Below are positions 16,568 through 25,329 of a stretch of 64,000 bases of DNA, piece after piece. This stretch comes from Streptomyces sp. CB00455 (GTDB taxonomy: Bacteria; Actinomycetota; Actinomycetes; Streptomycetales; Streptomycetaceae): assembly GCF_001905445.1 (NCBI RefSeq), contig NZ_LIVQ01000002.1, forward strand, positions 62,001 through 126,000. The letters are read 5' to 3'. The position numbers and the translations under genes are program-made. Each line of letters begins with the position of its first letter. The stretch's first letter is position 1. Below the pieces are notes generated by a model, which did no database searches, was not told the origin of the DNA, and was given only the letters and a program-made list of their open reading frames with translations.

Positions 16568-18007
16568 TCAGCCGTCGAGCGAGGTCATCACGTGCTTGAT
16601 GCGCGTGTAGTCCTCGAAGCCGTAGGCGGAGAGGTCCTTGCCGTAGCCGGACTTCTTGAAGCCGCCGTGCGGCATCTCGGCGACGAGCGGGATGTGGGTG
16701 TTGATCCACACGCAGCCGAAGTCGAGGTTCTTGGACATCCGCATCGCGCGGCCGTGGTCCTTGGTCCACACCGAGGAGGCGAGGGCGAACTCGACGCCGT
16801 TGGCGTACTCCAGGGCCTGGGCCTCGTCCGTGAAGGACTGCACGGTGATGACGGGGCCGAAGACCTCGTTCTGGATGATCTCGTCGTCCTGGTTCAGGCC
16901 GGAGACCACGGTCGGGGCGTAGAAGTAGCCCTTGTCGCCGACCTGGTGGCCGCCGGCCTCGACCTTGGCGTGGGCGGGGAGGCGCTCGATGAAGCCCGCG
17001 ACCTGCTTGAGCTGGTTCGGGTTGTTCAGCGGGCCGTACAGCACGTCCTCGTCGTCCGGCAGGCCGGTCTTGGTGTCGGCGGCGGCCTTGGCGAGCGCCG
17101 TCACGAACTCGTCGTGGACCGATTCGTGGACGATCACGCGGGTGGCGGCCGTACAGTCCTGGCCGGCGTTGAAGTAGCCCGCGACCGCGATGTCCTCGAC
17201 GGCCTTGGCGATGTCGGCGTCCTCGAAGACCACGACCGGCGCCTTGCCGCCGAGCTCCAGGTGGACGCGCTTGACGTCCTTCGAGGCGCTCTCCGCGACC
17301 TGCATGCCCGCGCGCACCGAGCCGGTGATGGAGGCCATCGCCGGGACGGGGTGCTCGACCATGGCCCTGCCGGTCTCGCGGTCGCCGCAGACGACGTTGA
17401 AGACGCCCTTGGGGAGGATCGAGTCGATGATCTCGGCCATCAGGACGGTGGAGGCCGGGGTGGTGTCCGAGGGCTTGAGGACCACGGTGTTGCCCGCGGC
17501 GATGGCCGGGGCGAACTTCCACACGGCCATCATCATCGGGTAGTTCCACGGCGCGACCTGGGCACAGACGCCCACCGGCTCACGGCGGACGATGGAGGTC
17601 ATCCCCTCCATGTACTCGCCGGCCGAGCGGCCCTCCAGCAGCCGGGCGGCGCCCGCGAAGAAGCGGATCTGGTCCACCATCGGCGGCAGCTCCTCGCTGG
17701 CCGTGAGGCCCAGCGGCTTGCCGGTGTTCTCCGACTCCGCGGCGACGAGCTCCTCCGCACGCGCCTCGAAGGCGTCCGCGATCTTCAGCAGCGCCTTCTG
17801 GCGCTCCGAGGGGGTGGTGTCGCGCCAGCCCGGGAAGGCGGCCGCGGCGGCGGCCATGGCGGCGTCGACATCCGCCTGGCCCGAGAGCGGGGCGGTGGCG
17901 AAGGCCTCGCCGGTGGCAGGGTTGACCACCTCGGTGGTCCGCCCGTCGGCGGCGTCCTTGAACTCTCCGCCGATGTAGTTGCGCAGACGACGCAGTTCGG
18001 TGGTCAC
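16568..18007 (-). CDS. Gamma-aminobutyraldehyde dehydrogenase-like ALDH (second copy)
   Basis: A 479-residue NAD(P)-dependent aldehyde dehydrogenase. General base Glu251 is in VHLELGGKAP, catalytic Cys285 in NAGQDCTAA, and the family C-terminus reads MPHGGFKKSGYGKD. The start is GTG 18007, with GGAGAG eight bases upstream; upstream in-frame ATG and GTG codons have no ribosome site. Beside an aminotransferase and a PotD-like protein, its likely job is oxidising 4-aminobutanal to GABA, as for the paralogue at 7964. It is divergent from the Lrp regulator, which may control both directions. Confidence 0.88.
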   Translation of the reverse strand: MTTELRRLRNYIGGEFKDAADGRTTEVVNPATGEAFATAPLSGQADVDAAMAAAAAAFPGWRDTTPSERQKALLKIADAFEARAEELVAAESENTGKPLGLTASEELPPMVDQIRFFAGAARLLEGRSAGEYMEGMTSIVRREPVGVCAQVAPWNYPMMMAVWKFAPAIAAGNTVVLKPSDTTPASTVLMAEIIDSILPKGVFNVVCGDRETGRAMVEHPVPAMASITGSVRAGMQVAESASKDVKRVHLELGGKAPVVVFEDADIAKAVEDIAVAGYFNAGQDCTAATRVIVHESVHDEFVTALAKAAADTKTGLPDDEDVLYGPLNNPNQLKQVAGFIERLPAHAKVEAGGHQVGDKGYFYAPTVVSGLNQDDEIIQNEVFGPVITVQSFTDEAQALEYANGVEFALASSVWTKDHGRAMRMSKNLDFGCVWINTHIPLVAEMPHGGFKKSGYGKDLSAYGFEDYTRIKHVMTSLDG

Positions 18008-18147
18008 TACAGCCACTCTCCTGATCACATGTCCAATGGTTGAGACGATTCCCAAGCCTAGCCTCTCGGCGGACGCTTTCGACAGAGCCAGACACGACGA
18101 CCTACGAAATCAGTGAGATCGGAGCTGCCAAACAACGAATTTCATCG

Positions 18148-18164
18148 GTTCCGTCTTGCGGAAC
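18148..18164. promoter_or_regulatory. Inverted repeat in the divergent ALDH/Lrp promoter region
   Basis: GTTCCG-TCTTG-CGGAAC, perfect 6-bp arms, between the divergent starts at 18007 and 18192. A candidate binding site for the Lrp protein encoded alongside. The evidence is position and symmetry only. Confidence 0.35.
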
Positions 18165-18191
18165 AGACGACTCCTCGTGCACAGTGAGGTC

Positions 18192-18680
18192 GTGGTCAGT
18201 CGAAGCGCAGATTCCAGGAACAGACAACCGTCCCCGTCGGTCGATGCTGTGTCCCTGGCGATCATCGAGCAACTGCAGGAGGACGGGCGCCGTCCCTACG
18301 CAGCGATCGGCAAGGCCGTCGGCCTGTCGGAAGCGGCCGTGCGCCAGCGCGTGCAGAAGCTGCTCGACCAGGGCGTCATGCAGATCGTCGCCGTCACCGA
18401 CCCGCTCACCGTGGGCCTGCGACGCCAGGCCATGGTCGGCATCAACGTCGAGGGAGACCTCGACCCGGTGGCGGACGCCCTGACCGCCATGGCCGAGTGC
18501 GAGTACGTGGTGATGACCGCGGGGTCGTTCGACCTGATGGTGGAAATCGTCTGCGAGGACGACGACCACCTGCTCGAAACGATCAACAAGAAGATCCGCG
18601 CGCTCCCCGGCGTGCGATCAACAGAGAGCTTCGTCTACCTGAAGCTGAAGAAGCAGACCTACATGTGGGGAACTCGATAA
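18192..18680 (+). CDS. Lrp/AsnC family transcriptional regulator
   Basis: A 162-residue regulator. The N-terminal HTH spans AIIEQLQEDGRRPYAAIGKA with recognition part LSEAAVRQRVQKLLDQG. The C-terminal ligand-binding RAM/ActL domain (AMVGINVEGDLDPVADAL, then MTAGSFDLMVEIVCEDDDHL) forms dimers and higher oligomers. GTG 18192 is the likely start; a longer frame from 18156 and a shorter GTG start exist. Its TAA is three bases from the aminotransferase start, so they are cotranscribed. It probably senses an amino acid or polyamine breakdown product and controls the aminotransferase and the divergent dehydrogenase. Confidence 0.88.
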   Translation: MVSRSADSRNRQPSPSVDAVSLAIIEQLQEDGRRPYAAIGKAVGLSEAAVRQRVQKLLDQGVMQIVAVTDPLTVGLRRQAMVGINVEGDLDPVADALTAMAECEYVVMTAGSFDLMVEIVCEDDDHLLETINKKIRALPGVRSTESFVYLKLKKQTYMWGTR

Positions 18681-18683
18681 CCC

Positions 18684-20045
18684 GTGAGCCAGGACCTCTC
18701 CAAGACCGCGTACGACCACCTGTGGATGCACTTCACCCGCATGTCGTCCTACGAGAACGCACCCGTCCCCACCATCGTGCGCGGTGAGGGCACCTACATC
18801 TTCGACGACAAGGGCAAGCGCTACCTCGACGGTCTCGCCGGGCTGTTCGTGGTCAACGCCGGTCACGGCCGCAAGGAACTGGCCGAGGTCGCCTACAAGC
18901 AGGCGCAGGAACTCGCGTTCTTCCCCATCTGGTCGTACGCCCACCCCAAGGCCGTGGAGCTCGCCGAGCGCCTCGCCGACTACGCCCCGGGCGACCTGAA
19001 CAAGGTCTTCTTCACCACCGGTGGCGGCGAGGCCGTCGAGACCGCCTGGAAGCTCGCCAAGCAGTACTTCAAGCTCCAGGGCAAGCACACCAAGTACAAG
19101 GTCATCTCGCGTGCGGTCGCCTACCACGGCACCCCGCAGGGCGCCCTGTCGATCACCGGTCTCCCGGCCCTGAAGGCCCCCTTCGAGCCGCTGGTCCCCG
19201 GCGCGCACAAGGTGCCGAACACCAACATCTACCGCGCCCCGATCTACGGCGACGACCCCGAGGCCTTCGGCCGCTGGTGCGCCGACCAGATCGAGCAGGA
19301 GATCCTCTTCGAGGGCGCCGACACCGTCGCCGCCGTCTTCCTGGAGCCGGTGCAGAACGCCGGCGGCTGCTTCCCGCCGCCGCCCGGGTACTTCCAGCGG
19401 GTCCGCGAGATCTGCGACGAGTACGACGTGCTCCTCGTCTCCGACGAGACGATCTGCGCCTTCGGCCGCCTCGGCACGATGTTCGCCTGTGACAAGTTCG
19501 GCTACGTCCCGGACATGATCACCTGTGCCAAGGGCATGACCTCGGGCTACTCCCCGATCGGTGCATGCATCATCTCCGACCGCCTCGCGGAGCCGTTCTA
19601 CAAGGGCGACAACACCTTCCTGCACGGCTACACCTTCGGCGGCCACCCGGTCTCCTCGGCCGTCGCCCTGGCCAACCTCGACATCTTCGACAAGGAGGGC
19701 CTCAACCAGCACGTGCTGGACCACGAGGACGCCTTCTTCTCGACGCTGAAGAAGCTGCACGACCTGCCCATCGTCGGCGACGTCCGCGGCAACGGCTTCT
19801 TCTACGGCATCGAGCTCGTCAAGGACAAGGCCACCAAGGAGTCCTTCACCGACGAGGAGACGGAGCGCGTGCTCTACGGCTTCCTCTCCAAGGCCCTCTT
19901 CGAGAACGGCCTGTACTGCCGTGCCGACGACCGTGGCGACCCGGTCATCCAGCTGGCCCCGCCGCTGATCGCGGACCAGGGCACCTTCGACGAGATCGAG
20001 GGGATCCTGCGCTCGGTGCTCACCGAGGCGTGGACCAAGCTGTAA
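18684..20045 (+). CDS. gabT: Class III aminotransferase (putrescine/GABA type)
   Basis: A 453-residue PLP enzyme. The pyridine-ring Asp254 is in VSDETICAFGRLG and the PLP lysine is Lys283 in TCAKGMTSGYSP. Other family marks are FFTTGGGEAVETAWK and YTFGGHPVSSAVALAN. In this setting it should transaminate putrescine or GABA, feeding or following the aldehyde dehydrogenases. The gabT symbol follows the usual streptomycete annotation; omega-aminotransferase activity on another diamine is equally possible. GTG 18684 lies three bases after the Lrp stop, with GGGGAA upstream. A strong terminator follows. Confidence 0.85.
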   Translation: MSQDLSKTAYDHLWMHFTRMSSYENAPVPTIVRGEGTYIFDDKGKRYLDGLAGLFVVNAGHGRKELAEVAYKQAQELAFFPIWSYAHPKAVELAERLADYAPGDLNKVFFTTGGGEAVETAWKLAKQYFKLQGKHTKYKVISRAVAYHGTPQGALSITGLPALKAPFEPLVPGAHKVPNTNIYRAPIYGDDPEAFGRWCADQIEQEILFEGADTVAAVFLEPVQNAGGCFPPPPGYFQRVREICDEYDVLLVSDETICAFGRLGTMFACDKFGYVPDMITCAKGMTSGYSPIGACIISDRLAEPFYKGDNTFLHGYTFGGHPVSSAVALANLDIFDKEGLNQHVLDHEDAFFSTLKKLHDLPIVGDVRGNGFFYGIELVKDKATKESFTDEETERVLYGFLSKALFENGLYCRADDRGDPVIQLAPPLIADQGTFDEIEGILRSVLTEAWTKL

Positions 20046-20078
20046 AGAGCCGCCGGCCCGGGCTGCACCTCGTCCGAC

Positions 20079-20130
20079 CACACGGCCCGGATCCTCCGTT
20101 CGAGTGACAACGGAGGGTCCGGGCCGTGTG
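20079..20130 (+). terminator. Rho-independent-type terminator after the aminotransferase
   Basis: A 22-bp stem (20079-20100 with 20109-20130) broken only by one G-U pair, 8-base loop, 34 bases after the TAA. No U-run, as is usual in streptomycetes. Confidence 0.85.
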
Positions 20131-20225
20131 CTGTCACCATCCAAGACGTTCATCTCTTTACATCTCATTGCGGCGCCAGTGACCGATGGGGCTCCGCTTC
20201 GTTCCCCCGGACGGAGGTGTACGCC

Positions 20226-21029
20226 ATGGCGGTTCCACCGGACACTGCTGCCCCACCTGACAATGACGTCCTTTGGGCACGGTCCCTTCACTACGCGCAC
20301 GGTGGTTCCCCGGGCCTCGTCGGGGTCTCGGTGGGAGTGCGCCAGGGCGAGATCCTGGCCCTGACCGGCCCCCGGGGCAGCGGCAAGACGACCCTGCTGC
20401 GCTGTCTGTCCGGACAGCTGTCGCCCGGGCAGGGCGAGATCTGGTTCAACAGCGTCCCCGTGCACACCATGGGCGCCCTGGCCCGCGAGCGGCTGCGCCG
20501 CGACCGGTTCGGCTGGATCGGCCCCGAGCCGCAGCTGCTGCCCGAACTGAAGGTGTGGGAGAACGCGGCCCTGCCGCTGCTGATCGCCGGAGCCTCCCAC
20601 CGCGCCGCCAAGCACGCCGCCTGCGAATGGCTGGAGCGCCTCGACATCGGCGCCTTCGCCGGCAAGCGCCCCGGCGCCCTCACCCGCGGCGAGTGCCAGC
20701 GCGTGGCGCTGGCCCGGGCCCTGGTCAACGAGCCCGCGGTGATCTTCGCCGACGAGCCCACGGCACCCCTGCACCGGGCCGAGCGGGCCCTGCTGCTGCG
20801 CACCCTGACCACCGCGGCGCGCTCGCACGAGATCACCGTGCTGGTGGCCACCCACGACGAGGAGACCGCGGCCGCCGCCGACCGCCGCCTGGCCCTGCTC
20901 GACGGCCGGCACGCCGCCGCCGAGAACGAGACCGGGAACGAGACCGGGAACGAGGCCGAGGCCGGCTCGCCGGAGCCCCCCGCCGCCGAGACGACGGAGG
21001 ACCAGGCAGCGTGCTCGCTCTCCGCCTAG
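20226..21029 (+). CDS. ABC transporter ATP-binding protein (exporter type)
   Basis: A 267-residue ATPase. Walker A is GPRGSGKTT and Walker B is AVIFADEP. The signature is LTRGECQ instead of LSGGQ, and the usual SALD D-loop is replaced by TAPLHRAE, so the catalytic cycle may be atypical. The switch His is in VATHDEET. The acidic tail contains a short NETG repeat. It resembles the LolD/MacB subgroup that partners FtsX-like permeases. ATG 20226 has GGAGG eight bases upstream. Its end overlaps the membrane partner by 19 bases. Substrate unknown. Confidence 0.82.
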   Translation: MAVPPDTAAPPDNDVLWARSLHYAHGGSPGLVGVSVGVRQGEILALTGPRGSGKTTLLRCLSGQLSPGQGEIWFNSVPVHTMGALARERLRRDRFGWIGPEPQLLPELKVWENAALPLLIAGASHRAAKHAACEWLERLDIGAFAGKRPGALTRGECQRVALARALVNEPAVIFADEPTAPLHRAERALLLRTLTTAARSHEITVLVATHDEETAAAADRRLALLDGRHAAAENETGNETGNEAEAGSPEPPAAETTEDQAACSLSA

Positions 21030-22081
21030 TCCGAGGCTCCCGCCCACTGGTCCAGCTGCGCCGGCTCCTCGTCGCCGCCGCATCCGCCGGCACCGGGTTC
21101 CTGTTCCTGTACGTCCTGGCCGACGCGGTGGACCGGCCTGCCGGATCGTTCCCGCGCCTGCTGTGGGCGCTGGTCCCGCTGGCCGCCACCGTCCAGCTCG
21201 CCGTCGCGGTGGCCCGGACCGACCCGGCGACGCGGCCCCGCGAAGGACTGGACGCCGCCGGGCTCGGGCCCGTGCGGCTCGGCCTGATCGCAGCCGTCTC
21301 CACGGCCGTCGCCTGCACCCTGGGCAGCGCCCTGGCCCTGGCCGTCTTCCTCCACCTGCGCGGGAACCTCGCCGGGCTGCCGTTCGACGGGGCGGGAGCC
21401 GGCCTGCTCCACGCCGACCAGCCGCTGCCCCCCGCCGCCGCCCTCACGCTCCTGGCCGTGCTGCCGCTGACCGCGTCGGGCGCCGTCCTCGCGATGCGCC
21501 GCGCCCCGGCGCCCGCCCCGCAGACCGGGCTGCCCTGGGGCATCACCCTGACCGCCTGCGGACTCGCGGTGGAGGCGTACGCGGGACGGGGCGGGCCCGG
21601 CATGCCGGCCGGCTGGTCGCTGACCGCGGCCGGCCTCGCCCTCGCCGGGCCCGGGCTCGCGTACGCCCTCGGCACGCTGGTCCAGGCCGTCCGCCCCGGC
21701 GGACTGCGGCTGCTGGCCGGGCGGGCCCTCCAGGAGGAGGCGCCCCGGGTCGGTCCGCCCCTCGGCCTGCTGTGCGCGGTCTGCGCGGGCGCCCTCACCG
21801 CGCTGGCCCTGCGCGACCGGGGCGGCCTGCACGTCCCCCTGGGTCCGCTGACCGGACCCGCCGCGGCCCTGGTCGCGCTGTGCGCCGCCGCGACCCTTCT
21901 CACATCCGCGGTGGAATCCCGCCAGAACCGCAGCGCCGGCCGGCAGGCTCTGCTCGACCTCGGCGCACCCGCCAAGGTCCTTCGTACGGCCGCCGGTTTG
22001 CGCGCCGCCGCCCTGCTCGCCGTGTGCGTACCGATCAGCTGGGGTGTGGCGCAGCTGACGTCACTGGCGTTGACCCGCTGA
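21011..22081 (+). CDS. ABC transporter membrane subunit (FtsX-like)
   Basis: A 356-residue integral membrane protein with about eight to ten hydrophobic segments, starting at GTG 21011 inside the 3' end of the ATPase gene with GGAGG upstream. The final portion (ALLDLGAPAKVLRTAAGLRA then LLAVCVPISWGVAQL) resembles the C-terminal cytoplasmic loop and last span of FtsX/MacB permeases. The extreme overlap indicates an obligate pair with the upstream ATPase. Substrate unknown. Confidence 0.75.
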   Translation: MLALRLVRGSRPLVQLRRLLVAAASAGTGFLFLYVLADAVDRPAGSFPRLLWALVPLAATVQLAVAVARTDPATRPREGLDAAGLGPVRLGLIAAVSTAVACTLGSALALAVFLHLRGNLAGLPFDGAGAGLLHADQPLPPAAALTLLAVLPLTASGAVLAMRRAPAPAPQTGLPWGITLTACGLAVEAYAGRGGPGMPAGWSLTAAGLALAGPGLAYALGTLVQAVRPGGLRLLAGRALQEEAPRVGPPLGLLCAVCAGALTALALRDRGGLHVPLGPLTGPAAALVALCAAATLLTSAVESRQNRSAGRQALLDLGAPAKVLRTAAGLRAAALLAVCVPISWGVAQLTSLALTR

Positions 22082-22107
22082 TACGGGCAGCCCTTAGGGT
22101 GGGCCGA

Positions 22108-23199
22108 ATGGTCAACGCAGACATCGAGATCGAGACGCTCGCCGAATTCGACCAGGTCGTGGCCCGCGGCTCGCTCAGCGGCTACCGGATCCAGTCGGTC
22201 AACCTGCTGGAGCGGACCTTCGCGCTGCTGTCCGCGGACACCTCCGCCGCCGTGTTCCTGGGCTGTGCGATGGAGCCCGACGCGTCGGCGAAGGTCCGCG
22301 CCGACGGCGCCCTGGTCTTCCCGCCGGTGCCGGACCTGCCGTTCAACCCGTACCGGGGCCTGCTGTACACGCCCGAGGAGCTGTACGCCGGGCTGCCCGG
22401 CGACTACGAGGCGACCCCGGACGCGCAGGCCTACGCCTGGTTCCAGGAGACCCGGGCCGACGGGGACGTCTTCTCCTCGATGCTCCGCTCCCTCCACGAC
22501 GACGCCGTCTCCGACGCCCTCGACGAGCACCTGACAGGTGCCCGCGTCGTGGGCGTGATGGGTGGCCACGCCATGTCCCGCGGCGGTGCGGACTACCGCG
22601 GCGCGGCCGAGCTGGGCCGTACGCTCGCCCGCTCCGGGCTGACCGTGGCCACCGGCGGCGGTCCCGGTGCGATGGAGGCCGCGAACCTGGGCGCCTACCT
22701 GGCGCCGGCGCCGGACGGCGCCCTGCCGGAGGCGCTGGAGATGCTCGCCAAGGCCCCGTCCTTCGTCCCCTCGGTGTCCGACTGGGCGCGCGCGGCCTTC
22801 GCCGTACGCGAGCGGTGGCCGGCCGGCGGCGACTCGGTGGGCATCCCGACGTGGTTCTACGGCCACGAGCCGCCGAACGCCTTCGCTCAGCACATCGGCA
22901 AGTACTTCGCGAACGCCACCCGGGAGGACGGACTGCTGGCCCGGTCCACGGCCGGGGTGGTCTTCCTGCCGGGCGCCGCGGGCACGGTCCAGGAGGTCTT
23001 CGACAGCGCGACGCCGAACTACTACTCCTCCCGGGGCGAGCCGGCCCCGATGGTCCTGGTCGACCGGACCCACTGGACCGAGCACCTCCCGGCGTGGCCG
23101 CTGCTGCGGGCGCTGGCGCGCGGCCGGGCGATGGAGTCCCGTATCGCCCTGGTGGACTCGGTGGACGAGGTTCCCGGCGCGCTCGCGGCAATGGCCTGA
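22108..23199 (+). CDS. LOG-family (Rossmann-like nucleotide-binding) protein
   Basis: A 363-residue protein of the lysine-decarboxylase-like LOG superfamily. The core block is VVGVMGGHAMSRG, then TVATGGGPGAMEAAN, then FLPGAAGTVQEVFD, where LOG phosphoribohydrolases have PGGxGTxxE; here the second Gly is Ala. A roughly 130-residue N-terminal extension precedes the Rossmann core. Members release cytokinin-type bases or cleave nucleoside monophosphates, but the variant motif and extension put this in a less studied branch. ATG 22108 lies 26 bases after the ABC permease stop. Confidence 0.8.
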   Translation: MVNADIEIETLAEFDQVVARGSLSGYRIQSVNLLERTFALLSADTSAAVFLGCAMEPDASAKVRADGALVFPPVPDLPFNPYRGLLYTPEELYAGLPGDYEATPDAQAYAWFQETRADGDVFSSMLRSLHDDAVSDALDEHLTGARVVGVMGGHAMSRGGADYRGAAELGRTLARSGLTVATGGGPGAMEAANLGAYLAPAPDGALPEALEMLAKAPSFVPSVSDWARAAFAVRERWPAGGDSVGIPTWFYGHEPPNAFAQHIGKYFANATREDGLLARSTAGVVFLPGAAGTVQEVFDSATPNYYSSRGEPAPMVLVDRTHWTEHLPAWPLLRALARGRAMESRIALVDSVDEVPGALAAMA

Positions 23200-23230
23200 C
23201 GTCCGGAGGCAACTTTCCGCCCCTTTCCGA

Positions 23231-23264
23231 CGTCTGGCAGAGGTACCGCAAAACCTGCCAGACG
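23231..23264. terminator. Perfect 10-bp inverted repeat between LOG and DMT genes
   Basis: CGTCTGGCAG and CTGCCAGACG (23231-23240, 23255-23264) with a 14-base loop. It could end the LOG transcript, or be an operator 15 bases upstream of the GTG at 23280. The short distance to the next start keeps both options open. Confidence 0.5.
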
Positions 23265-23279
23265 TGAACGGAGCCCTCG

Positions 23280-24185
23280 GTGCTCATAGGCCTGCTGACC
23301 GCTGTCGCGGCGTCCATCTGCTACGGCACGGGATCCGTCCTGCAAGCCGTCGGATCGCGCCGCGCCGCCCGGATGTCCCCGCCGGCCGCCGGGGTGACGG
23401 CGCACGGCGGCCCCAACCTGTCGTCCACCGCGAAGGCGGCGATGACCTGGGAGTTCATCGTCGGGACGATCCTGGACTTCGTGGGCTTCGGCCTGGGCGC
23501 GCTGGCCGCGCGGCTGCTGCCCCTCTTCCTGTCCCAGACGGTGATCAGCGCCAATCTGGTGATCACGGCGGTGCTGAGCGTGCGGCTGCTGGGCATCCGC
23601 CTGTCCCGCAAGGAGTGGACCTCGATCGGCGTGGTCTGCACGGCGCTGGTGCTGCTGGCCACCGCGGCGGGCCACGAGGGCGGCCACCACGCGCCGCTGT
23701 CCACGCACTGGTGGCTGCTGGGGATCACCGTGCTGCTGATGGCGGGCGGCACGGTGGCCGTGCGCCTCCTCGGCGCAGGGGCGGCGATCCTGGCGGGCCT
23801 GCTGTCGGGCCTGGGCTTCGGCGCGCTGGGCGTCGGCGTGCGGATCCTGGACGGGATCGACCCCTTCGACCCGGGCACGCTGCTCACCGACCCGGCCCTG
23901 TACGCCATCCTCGTGGCGGGCATCGGCGGCATGTACCTGCACACGGTCGCCCTGCAGATCGGTTCGGTGAACGGGGCGACGGCGGCCCTGGTGGTCGGCG
24001 AGACGGTGCTGCCGGGCGCGATCGGCGTCCTGTGGCTCGGCGACGCCTCCCGTCCGGGCCTGGCCTGGCTGGCGGTCCTGGGCTTCGTCCTGGCGGTCAC
24101 CGGCGCCGTGGCGGTCGCCTGGTACGGCAAGCACGAGGGAGCCGAGGAGGACGCCGCGGCTCCGCTCCCGGCGCCCGTCGCCTGA
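23280..24185 (+). CDS. DMT/EamA-like ten-span membrane protein
   Basis: A 301-residue integral membrane protein with about nine or ten hydrophobic segments and an EamA-like repeat (FLSQTVISANLVITAVLSVR in the first half, VALQIGSVNGATAALVVGE in the second). A His-containing loop (GHEGGHHAP) sits near the middle. The C-terminus is acidic and cytoplasmic. Probably a metabolite exporter of the drug/metabolite transporter superfamily, with unknown substrate. GTG 23280 is the start; no strong ribosome site precedes it. Confidence 0.78.
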   Translation: MLIGLLTAVAASICYGTGSVLQAVGSRRAARMSPPAAGVTAHGGPNLSSTAKAAMTWEFIVGTILDFVGFGLGALAARLLPLFLSQTVISANLVITAVLSVRLLGIRLSRKEWTSIGVVCTALVLLATAAGHEGGHHAPLSTHWWLLGITVLLMAGGTVAVRLLGAGAAILAGLLSGLGFGALGVGVRILDGIDPFDPGTLLTDPALYAILVAGIGGMYLHTVALQIGSVNGATAALVVGETVLPGAIGVLWLGDASRPGLAWLAVLGFVLAVTGAVAVAWYGKHEGAEEDAAAPLPAPVA

Positions 24186-24203
24186 GGTGAGCGGTCGCGG
24201 GTC

Positions 24204-24234
24204 GCACCCACCGGTCCCCGCGACCGGTGGGTGC
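24204..24234 (+). terminator. Terminator hairpin after the DMT gene
   Basis: GCACCCACCGGT / ACCGGTGGGTGC, 12 perfect base pairs around a 7-base loop, 19 bases after the TGA at 24185. Confidence 0.8.
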
Positions 24235-24346
24235 CCGCGGTACCCGCGCCTGGGGGGTGCCACCAGGTACTCACCCTCCCGGCTTCTCCCGGTGGCGGCG
24301 GCGCGGCGGCTGCCGCTTGCTGGACCAGGGGAGAGAGCGAGGGTCC

Positions 24347-24970
24347 ATGGAGTCCACGAGCGAGCGGATGGAGACGCCGCGGGCGGCCGGCGCGGCCGGG
24401 CTCGCCTTCGCGGTGCTGCTGGCGGCGGCGATCGTGCTGATGCGCCTGGCCGTCCCGGCCGCGGACGCCGCCGACGCGCCCGTCGATCCGGATCTGCGCT
24501 GGGCTGTGCGGACCGCGCTGGAGATCGTGCCCTTCGCGGGGATCTTCTTCCTGTGGTTCATGGGCGCGCTGCGCGCCCATGCGGGCGAGCGCGAGGACCG
24601 TTTCGTCTCCACCGTCTTCCTCGGCAGCGGGTTCGTCTTCGTCGCCACCCTGTTCGTCGCCGCCGCGGCGGCGGGCACCGTGCTGGACGAGACGACGCCC
24701 TCCGGCTTCGGGCGCCATTACGCCTACACCGTCCTTGCGACATACGGCATGCGGATGGCCGCCGTGTTCGTCTTCACGACCTCCACCATCGGGCGCAGGC
24801 TCGGCGTCTTCCCGCGGCCCCTGACCCTGCTGGGCTACGCAGCGGGCCTGATCCTGCTCGTCGTGGGATCGAGCGTCCCGTGGTCAGAACTGGTCGTTCC
24901 GGTCTGGGCCTTCACCATTAGCCTGCACATCCTGCGCACCGGCATGCGGCAGTCGGCCGGTCCCCCGTAG
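24347..24970 (+). CDS. Hypothetical membrane protein
   Basis: A 207-residue protein with five or six hydrophobic segments (GLAFAVLLAAAIVLMRLAV, IVPFAGIFFLWFMGAL, VFLGSGFVFVATLFVAAAA, RMAAVFVFTTSTI, LLGYAAGLILLVVGS and the last near VVPVWAFTISL). There are no catalytic motifs and I do not recognise a characterised family. ATG 24347 follows GAGGG. It is isolated between two terminator-like hairpins, so it is probably monocistronic. Confidence 0.75.
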   Translation: MESTSERMETPRAAGAAGLAFAVLLAAAIVLMRLAVPAADAADAPVDPDLRWAVRTALEIVPFAGIFFLWFMGALRAHAGEREDRFVSTVFLGSGFVFVATLFVAAAAAGTVLDETTPSGFGRHYAYTVLATYGMRMAAVFVFTTSTIGRRLGVFPRPLTLLGYAAGLILLVVGSSVPWSELVVPVWAFTISLHILRTGMRQSAGPP

Positions 24971-24978
24971 CGTGCCTG

Positions 24979-25004
24979 GCCTGCCGCCTTGCGGCCCGGC
25001 AGGC
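24979..25004 (+). terminator. Terminator hairpin after the membrane protein gene
   Basis: GCCTGCCG / CGGCAGGC, 8-bp stem with a 10-base loop, directly after the TAG at 24970. Confidence 0.6.
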
Positions 25005-25098
25005 GACAGCGGGCTCCCGCGTGCATCCTGGAAAGGAGCCGGCGGCGGGGTGGGCGGGAAAGACGGGGGTGATCGGGGAACGGAAGGGCTGATCCGAC

Positions 25099-25329
25099 AT
25101 GAGGCTTGTCGTCGACCTCAACCGCTGTCAGGGGTACGCGCAGTGTGCCTTCCTCGCTCCCGACGTCTTCGCCATGCACGGCGACGAGTCGCTGCTCTAC
25201 GACCCCGAGGCGGACGAAGCGCGCCGCGCGGAAGTGGCGCGCGCCGTCGCCGCCTGTCCCGTGGGAGCGATCCTTCTGGAAGCCGCGGACCAGCCCGTGC
25301 CGGCAGCGGAGGCGCGCAGTGAGCGTTGA
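25099..25329 (+). CDS. 3Fe-4S-type ferredoxin for cytochrome P450
   Basis: A 76-residue ferredoxin. Cluster ligands are Cys10 and Cys16 in RCQGYAQC and a third Cys in AACPVGAI near residue 55. With only three cysteines in this spacing it is a [3Fe-4S] ferredoxin of the actinomycete P450 partner type. GGAAGGG lies 11 bases before ATG 25099. Its end overlaps the reductase gene by 11 bases. It passes electrons from the reductase to the P450 encoded downstream. Confidence 0.93.
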   Translation: MRLVVDLNRCQGYAQCAFLAPDVFAMHGDESLLYDPEADEARRAEVARAVAACPVGAILLEAADQPVPAAEARSER

